Positions 36,506 through 44,982 of a stretch of DNA of 64,000 nt are shown piece by piece. A program made the translations under genes and the position numbers. Numbering within the stretch: position 1 is the stretch's first letter; every line of letters starts with the position of its first letter. The stretch spans positions 186,001-250,000 of the forward strand of contig NZ_PZZL01000001.1 of the NCBI RefSeq assembly GCF_003046185.1. The letters are read 5' to 3'. This stretch comes from Phreatobacter oligotrophus (GTDB lineage: Bacteria; Pseudomonadota; Alphaproteobacteria; Rhizobiales; Phreatobacteraceae). The notes below the pieces were generated by a model. That model made no database searches. It was given only the letters and a program-made list of their open reading frames with translations, and was not told the origin of the DNA.

Positions 36506-37548
36506 GCGGCGGCGCTGAGGAGCCCGGCGACGCGCGGCGCGAAATAGGTGAGGATGCCGTCGCAGCCGGCCCGCTTGAAGGCGATGAGGCTCTCGACCAT
36601 GGCGCGCTCGCCGTCGATGGCGCCGGCCCGCGCCGCCATCTCGATCATCGCGTACTCGCCGGACACCTGATAGGCGAAGGTCGGCACGCCGAACGTGTCC
36701 TTCACGCGCCGGCAGATGTCGAGATAGGGCAGGCCGGGCTTCACCATGACCATGTCGGCGCCCTCGGCGAGGTCGAGTTCGACCTCGCGGATCGCCTCGT
36801 CGGAATTGGCCGGGTCCATCTGATAGGTGCGCTTGTCGCCGATCAGCGTCTTCTTGGTGCCGATGGCATCGCGGAACGGCCCGTAGAAGGCCGAGGCATA
36901 TTTGGCCGCATAGCTCATGATCTGCACTTCGCTGAGGCCCGCGGCATCGAGCGTCGCGCGGATCGCGCCGATGCGGCCGTCCATCATGTCGGAGGGGGCG
37001 ATGCAGTCGGCGCCCGCCTCGGCCAGCGCCTGCGCCTGGCGGCAGAGGATGGCGACGGTCTCGTCGTTGAGGATGCGGCCGCACTCGGTGAGCACGCCGT
37101 CATGGCCATGCGAGGTGTACGGATCGAGCGCCGCATCGCAGATGAGGCCGACCTCGGGCACCGCCGCCTTGATGGCGCGCACGGCGCGGCACATGAGGTT
37201 GCGGTGGTTCTCGGCCTCCGAGCCGACCGGGTCGCGCAGGGCCGGGTCGACATAGGGGAAGGGGGCGAGCGCCGGGATGCCGAGGCGGGCGGCCTTCTCG
37301 GCCTCGCGCACCGCCTCGTCGATCGAGACACGGTCGACGCCGGGCATGGTGGCAACGGGCGTGCGTGCCTCGTTGCCGTCGATGAGGAAGATCGGCCAGA
37401 TAAGGTCGTTGGTGGTGAGCACGTTCTCGCGCACCATCCGCCGGGACCATTCGGTCTTGCGGTTGCGCCGCATGCGGGTCTGAAGGTCGAGCCGCGGGGC
37501 AGCCGGGGTCGCGGCATCGGCGGGCTTATGCAGGGCGCGAAGGGTCAT
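36502..37548 (-). CDS. hemB: Delta-aminolevulinic acid dehydratase (porphobilinogen synthase)
   Basis: A 348-residue enzyme that joins two 5-aminolevulinate molecules to porphobilinogen in tetrapyrrole synthesis. Start MTLRALHK follows the ATG at 37548. The substrate Lys residues are in MSYAAKYASAFYG (about 219) and MVMVKPGLPYLDI (about 272). The zinc-binding Cys triad of the zinc-dependent type is absent: the region reads CDAALDPYTSHGHDGVL, the pattern of the magnesium-dependent group known in rhizobia and pseudomonads. First gene of the hemB-lipoprotein-ilvA operon. Confidence 0.96.
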   Translation of the reverse strand: MTLRALHKPADAATPAAPRLDLQTRMRRNRKTEWSRRMVRENVLTTNDLIWPIFLIDGNEARTPVATMPGVDRVSIDEAVREAEKAARLGIPALAPFPYVDPALRDPVGSEAENHRNLMCRAVRAIKAAVPEVGLICDAALDPYTSHGHDGVLTECGRILNDETVAILCRQAQALAEAGADCIAPSDMMDGRIGAIRATLDAAGLSEVQIMSYAAKYASAFYGPFRDAIGTKKTLIGDKRTYQMDPANSDEAIREVELDLAEGADMVMVKPGLPYLDICRRVKDTFGVPTFAYQVSGEYAMIEMAARAGAIDGERAMVESLIAFKRAGCDGILTYFAPRVAGLLSAAA

Positions 37549-37738
37549 GGCCGGTCTCCGCAGCGGCCTAGGCCGCCGGTCATCCTGAATATCACCCTGG
37601 AATCGTTCGGAACAGTCCCGCAGACAACGGACCTCCCACGCAAAAAGCACCCGCCGAACGGGGGTCCCCCGCCCGGCTGAATTGACCCTTCTGCGGATCG
37701 CTCCATAACCGGCGGACCGTCACGGGGAGCCGGTGCCG

Positions 37739-38878
37739 ATGGATTTCGCCCTGACCGAGGACCAGGAAGCCTTCCGCCAGGTGGCGCGCGACTTTGCGGC
37801 CGCGGAAATGGCGCCGCATGCGCGCGACTGGGACGCCGGTTCGGTCTTCCCCGAGGACACGCTGCGCAAGGCCGCGAGCCTCGGCTTCGGCGGCGTCTAT
37901 GTGCGCGAGGATGTCGGCGGCTCCGGCCTGTCGCGGCTCGATGCCGCGGTCATCTTCGAGGAGCTGGCGCAGGGCTGCGTCTCCACGACGGCCTATATCT
38001 CCATCCACAACATGGCGGCCTGGATGATCGACGCCTATGGCCATGAGGACCTCCGGCGCCGCTACGTGCCGGACCTCTGCGCCATGAACACCTTCGCCAG
38101 CTACTGCCTCACCGAGGCGGGTGCGGGATCGGATGCGGCCTCTCTTCGCACGCGCGCGGTGCGCGACGGCAATTCCTGGGTCATCAACGGCGCCAAGGCC
38201 TTCATCTCCGGTGGTGGCCGCTCCGACATCTACGTCGTCATGGCCCGCACCGGCGGGGAGGGCGCGCGTGGCATCTCCTGCTTCGTCGTCGAGAACGGCA
38301 CGCCGGGTCTCTCCTTCGGTGCGCAGGAGAAGAAGCTCGGCTGGAAGAGCCAGCCAACCGCCGTCGTCGATTTCGACAATGTCCGCGTGCCGGCCGAGAA
38401 CCTCGTCGGCGAGGAGGGGCAGGGCTTCCGCATCGCCATGGCAGGCCTCGACGGCGGGCGGCTCAACATCGCCGCCTGCTCGCTCGGCGGGGCCCAGTTC
38501 TGCCTCGACCGCACCATCGCCTACATGGGCGACCGCAAGCAGTTCGGCCAGGCGCTGAAGGACTTCCAGGCGCTGCGCTTCCGGATCGCCGACTACGCCA
38601 CGGAGCTGGAGGCCGCCCGGCTCATGGTCCGCCGCGCCGCCGTCGCCGTCGGCGACAAGGATCCGCGCGCCACGACGCTCGCCGCCATGGCCAAGCGCTT
38701 CGCCACCGATGTCGGCTTCGAGGTGGTCAATGGCTGCCTGCAGCTCCACGGCGGCTATGGCTATCTCAACGACCACCCGATCGAGCGCGTGCTGCGCGAC
38801 GTGCGCGTCCACCAGATCCTCGAAGGCACCAACGAGATCATGCGGGTGATCGTCTCGCGCGACCTGCTCGGCGCGTGA
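37739..38878 (+). CDS. Acyl-CoA dehydrogenase (isobutyryl-CoA dehydrogenase-like)
   Basis: A 379-residue flavoenzyme. ATG 37739 lies 9 bp after ggggag; a GTG at 37733 is too close to it. FAD and substrate motifs include [19 protein letters not shown] and the C-terminal [22 protein letters not shown]. The catalytic base is the Glu of [10 protein letters not shown] near 363. Together with the next genes it is best read as isobutyryl-CoA dehydrogenase of valine degradation, converting isobutyryl-CoA to methacrylyl-CoA. The assignment among short branched-chain dehydrogenases is inferred from context. Confidence 0.9.
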   Translation: MDFALTEDQEAFRQVARDFAAAEMAPHARDWDAGSVFPEDTLRKAASLGFGGVYVREDVGGSGLSRLDAAVIFEELAQGCVSTTAYISIHNMAAWMIDAYGHEDLRRRYVPDLCAMNTFASYCLTEAGAGSDAASLRTRAVRDGNSWVINGAKAFISGGGRSDIYVVMARTGGEGARGISCFVVENGTPGLSFGAQEKKLGWKSQPTAVVDFDNVRVPAENLVGEEGQGFRIAMAGLDGGRLNIAACSLGGAQFCLDRTIAYMGDRKQFGQALKDFQALRFRIADYATELEAARLMVRRAAVAVGDKDPRATTLAAMAKRFATDVGFEVVNGCLQLHGGYGYLNDHPIERVLRDVRVHQILEGTNEIMRVIVSRDLLGA

Positions 38879-38890
38879 TAGAGGCAGGGT

Positions 38891-39979
38891 ATGAGCGAGC
38901 CGATTCAAGCCCCCGCCGAACCGGAAGTTCTCCTCGAGCGCCGAGGATCCGCCGGCCTCATCATTCTCAACCGCCCCAGGGCGCTCAACGCGCTGACCCT
39001 CACCATGGTCCGCGCCATGCGCCAGGCGCTCGACGCCTGGGCGGTGGATCCCGGCGTCACCCGCGTCGTGGTGACCGGTGCGGGCGGTCGCGCCTTCTGC
39101 GCCGGCGGTGACATCCGCGTGCTCCACGACCTCGGCAAGGCCGGCCGCCATGCCGAGGCGCTGCAGTTCTGGCGCGAGGAATACGAGCTCAACATCCTCA
39201 TCAAGCGCTATCCCAAGCCCTACGTGTCGCTCATCGACGGCATCGTCATGGGCGGCGGCGTCGGCGTGTCGATCAACGGCAGCCACGTGGTGGCGGGCGA
39301 GAAATTCGTCTTCGCCATGCCGGAGGTCGGCATCGGCTTCTTCCCGGATGTCGGCGGCACCTATTTCCTGCCGCGCATCCCCGGCGAGATCGGCGCCTAT
39401 TTCGCCCTCACCGGCGAGCGCATGAAGCAGGGCGATGCCCTCTCGACCGGGCTTGCCACCCATGCCACCGCCTCGTCCCGGTTCGAGGAACTGCGCGAGG
39501 CGCTCTGCGGCCGGGAGACCGTCGACCTGGTGCTGGAGGGCTTCGCCCATGCCTCCACCGTGCCGGCGACCGTCACCGCCCGCCGTGCCGCCATCGACGC
39601 CTGCTTCCGTTTCGATACGGTGGAGGAGGTGATGGCCGCCCTCGGCACCGCTGCCGAGGCGGGCGACGCCTGGTGTGGCGAGACCCTCACCACCATGCGC
39701 ACCAAGTCGCCGACCTCCATGAAGCTCGCGCTGGCGCAGGTGCGCGCCGGCCGGTCCATGGATTTCGAGGAGGCGATGAAGACCGAGTTCCGCATCGTCT
39801 CGCGCATCTGCCACGGGCACGACTTCTACGAGGGCGTGCGCGCCGTCATCATCGACAAGGACAATGCCCCGCGCTGGCAGCCTGCCGCGGTGGAGGCCGT
39901 GACCCCTGCGATGGTGGCCGCCCATTTCGCTCCGCTTGGTGAGAGCGAACTCGTCGCCCCGCCCGTGCCGCGGTCCTGA
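38891..39979 (+). CDS. 3-Hydroxyisobutyryl-CoA hydrolase
   Basis: A 362-residue crotonase-fold hydrolase. The oxyanion hole segments are GAGGRAFCAGGDIRVLHDL (about 60-78) and IDGIVMGGGVGVSINGSHVV (about 115-134). MPEVGIGFFPDVGGTYFLPR matches the hydrolase group, which keeps the catalytic Glu and Asp. The larger size (360 against 260 residues) separates it from enoyl-CoA hydratases. It frees 3-hydroxyisobutyrate for the MmsB product of the same operon. Confidence 0.92.
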   Translation: MSEPIQAPAEPEVLLERRGSAGLIILNRPRALNALTLTMVRAMRQALDAWAVDPGVTRVVVTGAGGRAFCAGGDIRVLHDLGKAGRHAEALQFWREEYELNILIKRYPKPYVSLIDGIVMGGGVGVSINGSHVVAGEKFVFAMPEVGIGFFPDVGGTYFLPRIPGEIGAYFALTGERMKQGDALSTGLATHATASSRFEELREALCGRETVDLVLEGFAHASTVPATVTARRAAIDACFRFDTVEEVMAALGTAAEAGDAWCGETLTTMRTKSPTSMKLALAQVRAGRSMDFEEAMKTEFRIVSRICHGHDFYEGVRAVIIDKDNAPRWQPAAVEAVTPAMVAAHFAPLGESELVAPPVPRS

Positions 39980-39984
39980 AGCCG

Positions 39985-40458
39985 ATGTCCGCCGCCCGCC
40001 TGCGCACTGCCAGCGACGCACCGATCCCCGCCGACGGCGAGGCGCGCGGCATCGACTGGACCCGCATCTACCGCATCTTCATGCGCGCGCTCGCGGTCAT
40101 GACCATCGCCCGCGGCCTGTCGCAATGGCTGGTCATCTGCGGCGGCCCCAACGCCGACGGTCTCGGCTTCGAGGAACTGCCCCCGGGCCTCCAGGCCTCG
40201 ACCGTCTTCTTCGCGGTCATCGAACTCGTGGCCGGCGTCGGCCTCTGGCTAACCTCGGCCTGGGGCGGTGTGGTCTGGATCCTCGCCACCGCCGTGGCGG
40301 TGGCCATCGACCTCGCCATGATGGGCGGCATGCAGGGCTGGGTGCAGCTCGCGGCCCGCGCCTGGCCGGCCACCGCGGCCGATGCGGCCCTGCTCTTCTT
40401 CTATGCCATCGTCGCGGTCCTCGCCGCGCGCCAGGCGGACCACACCAGCACCGAATGA
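39985..40458 (+). CDS. DUF6163 family membrane protein
   Basis: A 157-residue protein with four membrane helices (about 34-55, 70-90, 95-115 and 125-145), starting 6 bp after the hydrolase gene. The features include MTIARGLSQWLVICGG, STVFFAVIELVAGVGLWL, and GGVVWILATAVAVAIDL. Family members are common in Hyphomicrobiales; I assign the name from memory of its motif pattern, and no function is known. Its place inside a valine catabolic operon is odd but may be incidental. Confidence 0.65.
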   Translation: MSAARLRTASDAPIPADGEARGIDWTRIYRIFMRALAVMTIARGLSQWLVICGGPNADGLGFEELPPGLQASTVFFAVIELVAGVGLWLTSAWGGVVWILATAVAVAIDLAMMGGMQGWVQLAARAWPATAADAALLFFYAIVAVLAARQADHTSTE

Positions 40459-40510
40459 GCGGCTAAGCCGCCACCCCGGCCGCGCCGGGGCGACCCCAGG
40501 GGAGGACTTC

Positions 40511-41398
40511 ATGAGCACCATCGCCTTCATCGGCCTCGGCAACATGGGCGGGCCCATGGCCGCCAATCTCATCAAGGCCGGCCACCGCGTCATCGGCACC
40601 GATCTCGCCCCCGCTGCCGTCGAGCGTCATGTCGCGGCCGGTGGTGTCGCGGGCGCCTCCATCGCCGCGGCGGTGGCCGAGGCCGACGTGGTCGTCACCA
40701 TGCTGCCCTCGGGGCGCGAGGTGAAGGCGCTCTATGGCGGGGCGCAGGGCATCATCGCCTCCGCCAAGGCCGGGGCGATCCTGATCGATTCCTCCACCAT
40801 CGATGTGGACAGCGCCCGTGCCGTTGCCACGGACGCGGCGGCCCGCGGCCTCGCGATGATCGATGCCCCGGTCTCCGGCGGCGTCGGTGGCGCCACGGCC
40901 GGCACGCTCACCTTCATGTGCGGCGGCGACGATGCCGCCTTCGCCCGGGCCAAGCCCTATCTTGAGGCCATGGGCAAGACGATCGTCCATGCCGGTGGGC
41001 CCGGGAACGGCCAGGCCGCCAAGATCTGCAACAACATGATCCTCGGCATCACCATGATCGCCACCTCCGAGGCCTTCGTGCTCGCCGAGAAGCTCGGCCT
41101 CGATGCGCAGAAGCTCTTCGACATCGCCTCGAAGTCCTCCGGCCAGTCCTGGTCGCTCACCACCTATTGCCCGGTGCCGGGCCCGGTGCCGACCTCGCCG
41201 GCAAACCGCAGCTATCAGGCGGGCTTCACCGCCGCGATGATGCTGAAGGACCTGAAGCTTGCCCAGGATGCCGCCCGCTCTGCCGGGGCCGTCACGCCGC
41301 TTGGCGCCGAGGCGACCGCCCTCTACGGCCTCTATGCCGCCCAGGGCGAGGCCAGCACCGACTTTTCCGGCATCGTCAATTTCCTGCGGGGGAAGTGA
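40511..41398 (+). CDS. mmsB: 3-Hydroxyisobutyrate dehydrogenase
   Basis: A 295-residue NAD-dependent beta-hydroxyacid dehydrogenase that oxidises 3-hydroxyisobutyrate to methylmalonate semialdehyde. The dinucleotide motif is FIGLGNMGGPMAANL (6-20). The substrate motif DAPVSGGVGGATAGTL is near 118, and the catalytic Lys is in GNGQAAKICNNM near 170. ATG 40511 follows ggagga. Last gene of the valine operon; mmsA is absent. Confidence 0.95.
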   Translation: MSTIAFIGLGNMGGPMAANLIKAGHRVIGTDLAPAAVERHVAAGGVAGASIAAAVAEADVVVTMLPSGREVKALYGGAQGIIASAKAGAILIDSSTIDVDSARAVATDAAARGLAMIDAPVSGGVGGATAGTLTFMCGGDDAAFARAKPYLEAMGKTIVHAGGPGNGQAAKICNNMILGITMIATSEAFVLAEKLGLDAQKLFDIASKSSGQSWSLTTYCPVPGPVPTSPANRSYQAGFTAAMMLKDLKLAQDAARSAGAVTPLGAEATALYGLYAAQGEASTDFSGIVNFLRGK

Positions 41399-41853
41399 CC
41401 CCCACTTCCCTTAGGGAAGATGTTGGCTCGCCCCTGACCGCGCGGAAGCTTGTCACCACGGGCTTCCGCGCCGTCATCGCGCTATGATGAATGCCGGGTT
41501 TCACCGGTCGCGGGCAGTCGATGGATTGCTCTGCCGCCCCTTGGTTGACGATGCCTTTCCCGGGTCTGAACAGTCTGTGAAGATCACAGCCGATGCCCTT
41601 GGAAATCCGCCCTTCCCATCGTTGACGGAAGCTTGCCGAAAACCCGGTCGGTTGATGAAAAGACAATGAGATATTGCCGAGAGATCAACGCAATAACTTG
41701 TTGATCTAATAGTGGTTAAGCCGCCTTCATCGTGTTTGTTCGGGCGCTCTTAAAATTCACGGGGCTAGGTTGGCATCACACGAGCGGTGAACAGGGCCGC
41801 TCGGCCGAGGGTCAAAAAACAGCCCCGGCGCCAACCCGGACAAGAGGCGTCCC
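41399..41853. other. Long intergenic region between mmsB and ldtR
   Basis: 455 bp without a gene and visibly richer in A/T than its surroundings (41640-41760). It holds a perfect cttccc-tta-gggaag hairpin at 41405-41419, a strong stem (cgcggaagc with gcttccgcg, 41441-41470) that could end mmsB transcripts, and an inverted repeat at 41682-41707 just before ldtR. The AT-rich part probably holds the ldtR promoter. No coding frame of note was seen. Confidence 0.6.
41682..41707 (+). promoter_or_regulatory. Candidate LdtR operator upstream of ldtR
   Basis: Perfect inverted repeat agatcaac-N10-gttgatct, 8-bp arms in an AT-rich stretch about 150 bp before the ldtR start. MarR-type proteins bind inverted repeats of about this size. 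I saw no exact copy before the ldtP gene, so shared control is not shown. Confidence 0.45.
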
Positions 41854-42384
41854 ATGAGCATGATGACGAAGACGCGCGAGGTTGCCTCGCCGCCGATCTC
41901 CCCCGAGCGTCTCGAGCGTTTCGAGGCCATCACCCCCGTCTATATGGAGGCCCTGACGCTCATCGAGCGCCTGCACCGCCGCCTGCTGGACGTGATCAAG
42001 GATGAGTTCGACCGCCGCAGCCGCTCCGACATCAACGCCGTCCAGGCGCTGCTGCTCTTCAACATCGGCGACCGCGAACTGACCGCCGGCGAACTGCGGA
42101 CCAAGGGCTACTATCTCGGCTCCAACGTCTCCTACAACCTCAAGAAGCTCGTCGAGATGGGCTATCTGTCCCACCAGCGCTCGCGCATCGACCGCCGGTC
42201 GGTCCGCATCTCGCTGACGGACAAGGGCCACGAGATCGCCGCCATCGTGCAGGCCCTCTACGCCAAGCACGTCCGCACGGTCGAGCAGGTCGGCGGCGTC
42301 AGCCTCGATGACTTCAAGGCGCTCAACAAGTCGCTGCTGCGCCTGGAGCGCTTCTGGACCGACCAGATCCTCTACCGGCTCTGA
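41854..42384 (+). CDS. ldtR: LdtR, MarR-family transcriptional regulator
   Basis: A 176-residue winged-helix protein. The DNA-binding part contains LLLFNIGDRELTAGELRTKGYYLGSNVSYNLKKLVEMGYL, the recognition helix region, and the wing RSRIDRRSVRISLTDKG. The pattern, including NVSYNLKKLVE, fits LdtR, studied in Liberibacter and Sinorhizobium, which controls the neighbouring L,D-transpeptidase gene and stress tolerance and is affected by small phenolic ligands. Here ldtP is the next large gene on the same strand, so the link is conserved. An AT-rich leader with an inverted repeat lies upstream. Confidence 0.88.
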   Translation: MSMMTKTREVASPPISPERLERFEAITPVYMEALTLIERLHRRLLDVIKDEFDRRSRSDINAVQALLLFNIGDRELTAGELRTKGYYLGSNVSYNLKKLVEMGYLSHQRSRIDRRSVRISLTDKGHEIAAIVQALYAKHVRTVEQVGGVSLDDFKALNKSLLRLERFWTDQILYRL

Positions 42385-42392
42385 GGCGATCC

Positions 42393-42524
42393 ATGACGCT
42401 CCTGTCCACCGACATGGCGCTGCTGCTCTCCGGCGTCGCCATGGTCCTGATCCTCGCCGAGACCATGCTCGGCGTGACCGGCACCGCGCTCTTCGTCCGC
42501 GACGAGACAAAACGTCGCCCTTGA
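42393..42524 (+). CDS. Small single-pass membrane peptide between ldtR and ldtP
   Basis: A 43-residue frame starting 9 bp after the ldtR stop, ATG 42393 to TGA 42522-42524. It reads MTLLSTDMALLLSGVAMVLI, then LAETMLGVTGTALFVRDETK, then RRP. One hydrophobic segment (about 8-36) is followed by a basic tail, the layout of a small inner-membrane protein with a cytoplasmic basic end. The ribosome site is weak (gaggcg). No family is recognised. Its place between ldtR and the transpeptidase suggests an envelope role, which is inferred. Confidence 0.5.
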   Translation: MTLLSTDMALLLSGVAMVLILAETMLGVTGTALFVRDETKRRP

Positions 42525-42753
42525 GCCGAGGGACGTGATCTTCGACGGCCGGCCTTCCGACGGGAGGCCGGTCGTCGCCGTTCTGGGCGCCCCGTCACGG
42601 CTGCCATGCGTCCTTTCACGCATCTGTGCGGGCGGAACCCGCCACAAACGCCTTGAGTTGGTCACATTGATTGCCATAGGTGAGGCTGACGCCGCTTGGC
42701 ATTCCTTAAGGATAATGGTGTTTGCTCCCCGCCGGCGGGAGCGGACCCCGCCG

Positions 42754-44037
42754 ATGATCCGGAGCCGACCTTTGACCGATCGCTTCACCACCAGGCTTGA
42801 CCGGCGCGCGCTGCTCGGCGGCATGGCCTCGCTGCCGGCCCTCGCGCTCGCCACGCCCGCTTTCGCCCAGCAGGGCCGCGCCGCCGTCGCCGAGTGGTCC
42901 GACAGCTTCGACGCCGGCTCGCGCAGCCGCTCGACGCGCAATCCCTATCCGGTCCTCGGCCCCCACACGGTGCAGGGCCTGGAGATGGCCATCGGCCAGT
43001 ATCAGCAGATCGTCGCCCGCGGCGGCTGGCAGCCCGTGCCCGATCGCGAGCGCCTGCGCATCGGCGCGCGCCGCCCGGCCGTCATCGCCCTGCGCGACCG
43101 TCTGATCGCCTCGGGCGATCTCGACGCCTCGACCGGCCGTTCCGACATTTTCGACAGCTTCGTCGACACGGCGGTGAAGCGCTTCCAGACCCGCCACGGC
43201 ATCTCGCCGGATGGCCAGGTGCGCGACGCCACCTTCGCCGCCCTCAACGTGCCGGCCGAGATGCGACTGCGCCAGCTCGAGACCAACCTCGTCCGGGTCC
43301 GCGCCTATTCCGGGTTCCTCGGCAATCGCTTCATCGTCATGAACATTCCCGCCGCCCAGCTCGAGGCGGTGGAGAATGGCACGGTCGTCTCCCGCCACGT
43401 CACGGTCGTCGGCAAGATCGACCGCCAGTCGCCGGTGATCTCGACCCGCGTCCAGGACATCAACTTCAATCCCTACTGGACTGTCCCGGCTTCGATCATC
43501 CGCAAGGACCTCATCCCGAAGATGCAGGCCGAGCCCGACTACCTCGCCAAGAACCGCATCCGCGTGTTCAACGGCCAGGGCCAGGAGGTCGCGCCGGAAT
43601 CGATCAACTGGAATACGATGGAGGCGATGAACTATCGCTTCCGCCAGGACCCCTTCGAGGGCAACTCGATGGGCAATGTCCGCATCAACATTCCCAACCA
43701 GCATGCGGTCTACATGCACGACACGCCCTCCAAGGGCCTGTTCGGCGAGGACCAGCGCTTCCACTCCTCGGGCTGCGCCCGTGTCCAGAACGTCCGCGAG
43801 CTCATCGCCTGGATCCTGCAGGGTACGCAGTGGAGCCGCTCCGAGATCGACCGGATCTTCCGCACTACCGATCGCGTCGACGCCAAGCCGCTGCAGCCGG
43901 TGCCGGTCTACTGGGTCTACATCACCGCCTGGGCCAATCCGGACGGCCTCGTCCAGTTCCGCGAGGACATCTACCAGCGCGACGGCATCGGCCCCCAGGC
44001 CGCGACGGGCATGGGCCAGCCGGTCGCCCTGCGCTGA
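42754..44037 (+). CDS. ldtP: L,D-transpeptidase LdtP (YkuD)
   Basis: A 427-residue exported enzyme that makes 3-3 peptidoglycan crosslinks or anchors proteins. The leader has a twin-arginine-like DRRALLGGMASLPALALATPAFAQ. A peptidoglycan-binding helix region (AVKRFQTRHGISPDGQVRDATFAALN) is at about 143-168. The YkuD catalytic motif is MHDTPSKGLFGEDQRFHSSGCARV, with the nucleophile Cys near 337 and the paired His residues. ATG 42754 is chosen since it begins directly before the basic signal region; an ATG at 42715 is possible. Its likely regulator LdtR lies upstream. Confidence 0.93.
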   Translation: MIRSRPLTDRFTTRLDRRALLGGMASLPALALATPAFAQQGRAAVAEWSDSFDAGSRSRSTRNPYPVLGPHTVQGLEMAIGQYQQIVARGGWQPVPDRERLRIGARRPAVIALRDRLIASGDLDASTGRSDIFDSFVDTAVKRFQTRHGISPDGQVRDATFAALNVPAEMRLRQLETNLVRVRAYSGFLGNRFIVMNIPAAQLEAVENGTVVSRHVTVVGKIDRQSPVISTRVQDINFNPYWTVPASIIRKDLIPKMQAEPDYLAKNRIRVFNGQGQEVAPESINWNTMEAMNYRFRQDPFEGNSMGNVRINIPNQHAVYMHDTPSKGLFGEDQRFHSSGCARVQNVRELIAWILQGTQWSRSEIDRIFRTTDRVDAKPLQPVPVYWVYITAWANPDGLVQFREDIYQRDGIGPQAATGMGQPVALR

Positions 44038-44062
44038 CGGCCCCGCCGCTTCTGCTGCTTCG

Positions 44063-44089
44063 AAAGCCCGGCCTTGCGCCGGGCTTTTT
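44063..44089 (+). terminator. Rho-independent terminator of ldtP
   Basis: A perfect 10-bp stem (aaagcccggc, 44063-44072, with gccgggcttt, 44078-44087), a 5-nt loop cttgc and a run of five T. It lies 26 bp after the ldtP stop and is the clearest terminator in the window. Confidence 0.9.
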
Positions 44090-44111
44090 CGTTGGCGCGA
44101 TCTGCGACACT

Positions 44112-44130
44112 GCTACGCTTGAAGCGTAGC
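44112..44130 (+). promoter_or_regulatory. Candidate operator of the BrnT/HTH pair
   Basis: A perfect inverted repeat gctacgctt-g-aagcgtagc, 9-bp arms and one central base, 52 bp before the BrnT-like start. The HTH antitoxin encoded by the operon is a likely binder. Confidence 0.6.
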
Positions 44131-44182
44131 GGTCCTTGGGGCATCCTTGCTCGCGAGCTCATTGGCCGCGGATCGTCGCGAC

Positions 44183-44458
44183 ATGGACTTCGAGTTGGAC
44201 GAGGCCAAGAGCGATGCGCGTTTTGCGTCAGATGGCTTCGGGTTCGATGTCGCGGCCCTGGTCTTCGACGGGCCGACCCTCGAATGGCCAGACGATCGGC
44301 GAGACTACGGGGAGCGGCGCATGATCGCTCTCGGGGCCGTCGACGGGATCGTTCTGGTCGTGGTCTACACCGACCGCGGTGACGTTCGCCGGATCATTTC
44401 GGCCCGCCCGGCCAATCGCAAGGAGAGGCAGCGATGGCGATTGTTCGCAGGTCTTTAG
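44183..44458 (+). CDS. BrnT family toxin (second locus)
   Basis: A 91-residue BrnT-like protein starting MDFELDEAKSDARFASDGFGFDVAALVFDG, with WPDDRRDYGERR and the final strands VLVVVYTDRGDVRRIISARPANRKERQRW typical of the family. It starts at ATG 44183; TTG 44147 would add 12 residues. The HGV segment of BrnT is changed to DGFGFD here. It overlaps the following antitoxin gene by 25 bp, in the toxin-first order. Confidence 0.85.
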   Translation: MDFELDEAKSDARFASDGFGFDVAALVFDGPTLEWPDDRRDYGERRMIALGAVDGIVLVVVYTDRGDVRRIISARPANRKERQRWRLFAGL

Positions 44459-44778
44459 AGGAGATCCGGGCGTCCCGCCCTAAGATCGACCGTGGTCGGC
44501 TGCGTCTCGCCTCCACCGAGGCGCGGGTCGCGGCCACCATCGCGTCGGACCCTGACATGGCCCCCGACATCGGCGGGCTTGAGTTGCCGCCGGAGCCGCG
44601 TGCGCTCAGGGTTGCCGCCCGGATGACCCAGGATGAGTTCGCAGCCCTCCTGGGTATCCCGGTCGCGACGTTGCGCAACTGGGAACAGGCCCGCAACCGG
44701 CCGGACCCGGCTGCCGCTGCCCTGTTCAGGCTGATGGCCAAGGACTTGCGGCACGCCCTCCGGGCGCTTGGCGCCTGA
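44434..44778 (+). CDS. HTH-type antitoxin partnered with BrnT
   Basis: A 114-residue protein with a Cro/CI-like helix-turn-helix at about 58-110 (LRVAARMTQDEFAALLGIPVATLRNWEQARNRPDPAAAALF). The N-terminal part is Arg/Glu-rich (RRSLEEIRASRPKIDRGRL) and probably contacts the toxin. Canonical BrnA is a ribbon-helix-helix protein, so this is a different DNA-binding module in the antitoxin position. The overlap with the BrnT gene is 25 bp. Confidence 0.85.
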   Translation: MAIVRRSLEEIRASRPKIDRGRLRLASTEARVAATIASDPDMAPDIGGLELPPEPRALRVAARMTQDEFAALLGIPVATLRNWEQARNRPDPAAAALFRLMAKDLRHALRALGA

Positions 44779-44781
44779 CCC

Positions 44782-44982
44782 ATGCCCGAATCCTCCGGCC
44801 GCACAGTCTATTTCGAGCACACCGTGATCGGCGCCTATCTGCGCTGCGCTGCGATCTGCGCCGAGACCGGGACCGAGGTTGTGGTGATGGGGCCGGCGCA
44901 CACCGCGCTCTCTGATCTCGAACGGCTTGCCCGTCGTAAGCTGGAGCGTCGGCTGATGCAGGATACGGGGGAGGGGTCCTGA
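44782..44982 (+). CDS. DUF6898-like small protein
   Basis: A 66-residue soluble protein starting 3 bp after the HTH gene stop. It reads [52 protein letters not shown] recall this pattern from DUF6898 proteins of Hyphomicrobiales, which tend to sit upstream of glyA; the name is moderately sure. No function is known. It could be read with the toxin-antitoxin operon or as the leader gene of glyA. Confidence 0.6.
   Translation: MPESSGRTVYFEHTVIGAYLRCAAICAETGTEVVVMGPAHTALSDLERLARRKLERRLMQDTGEGS

Noticed and set aside
42535-42753. A longer N terminus for the L,D-transpeptidase
   Set aside because: The added residues are Arg/Gly-rich and precede a clear signal sequence at 42754.
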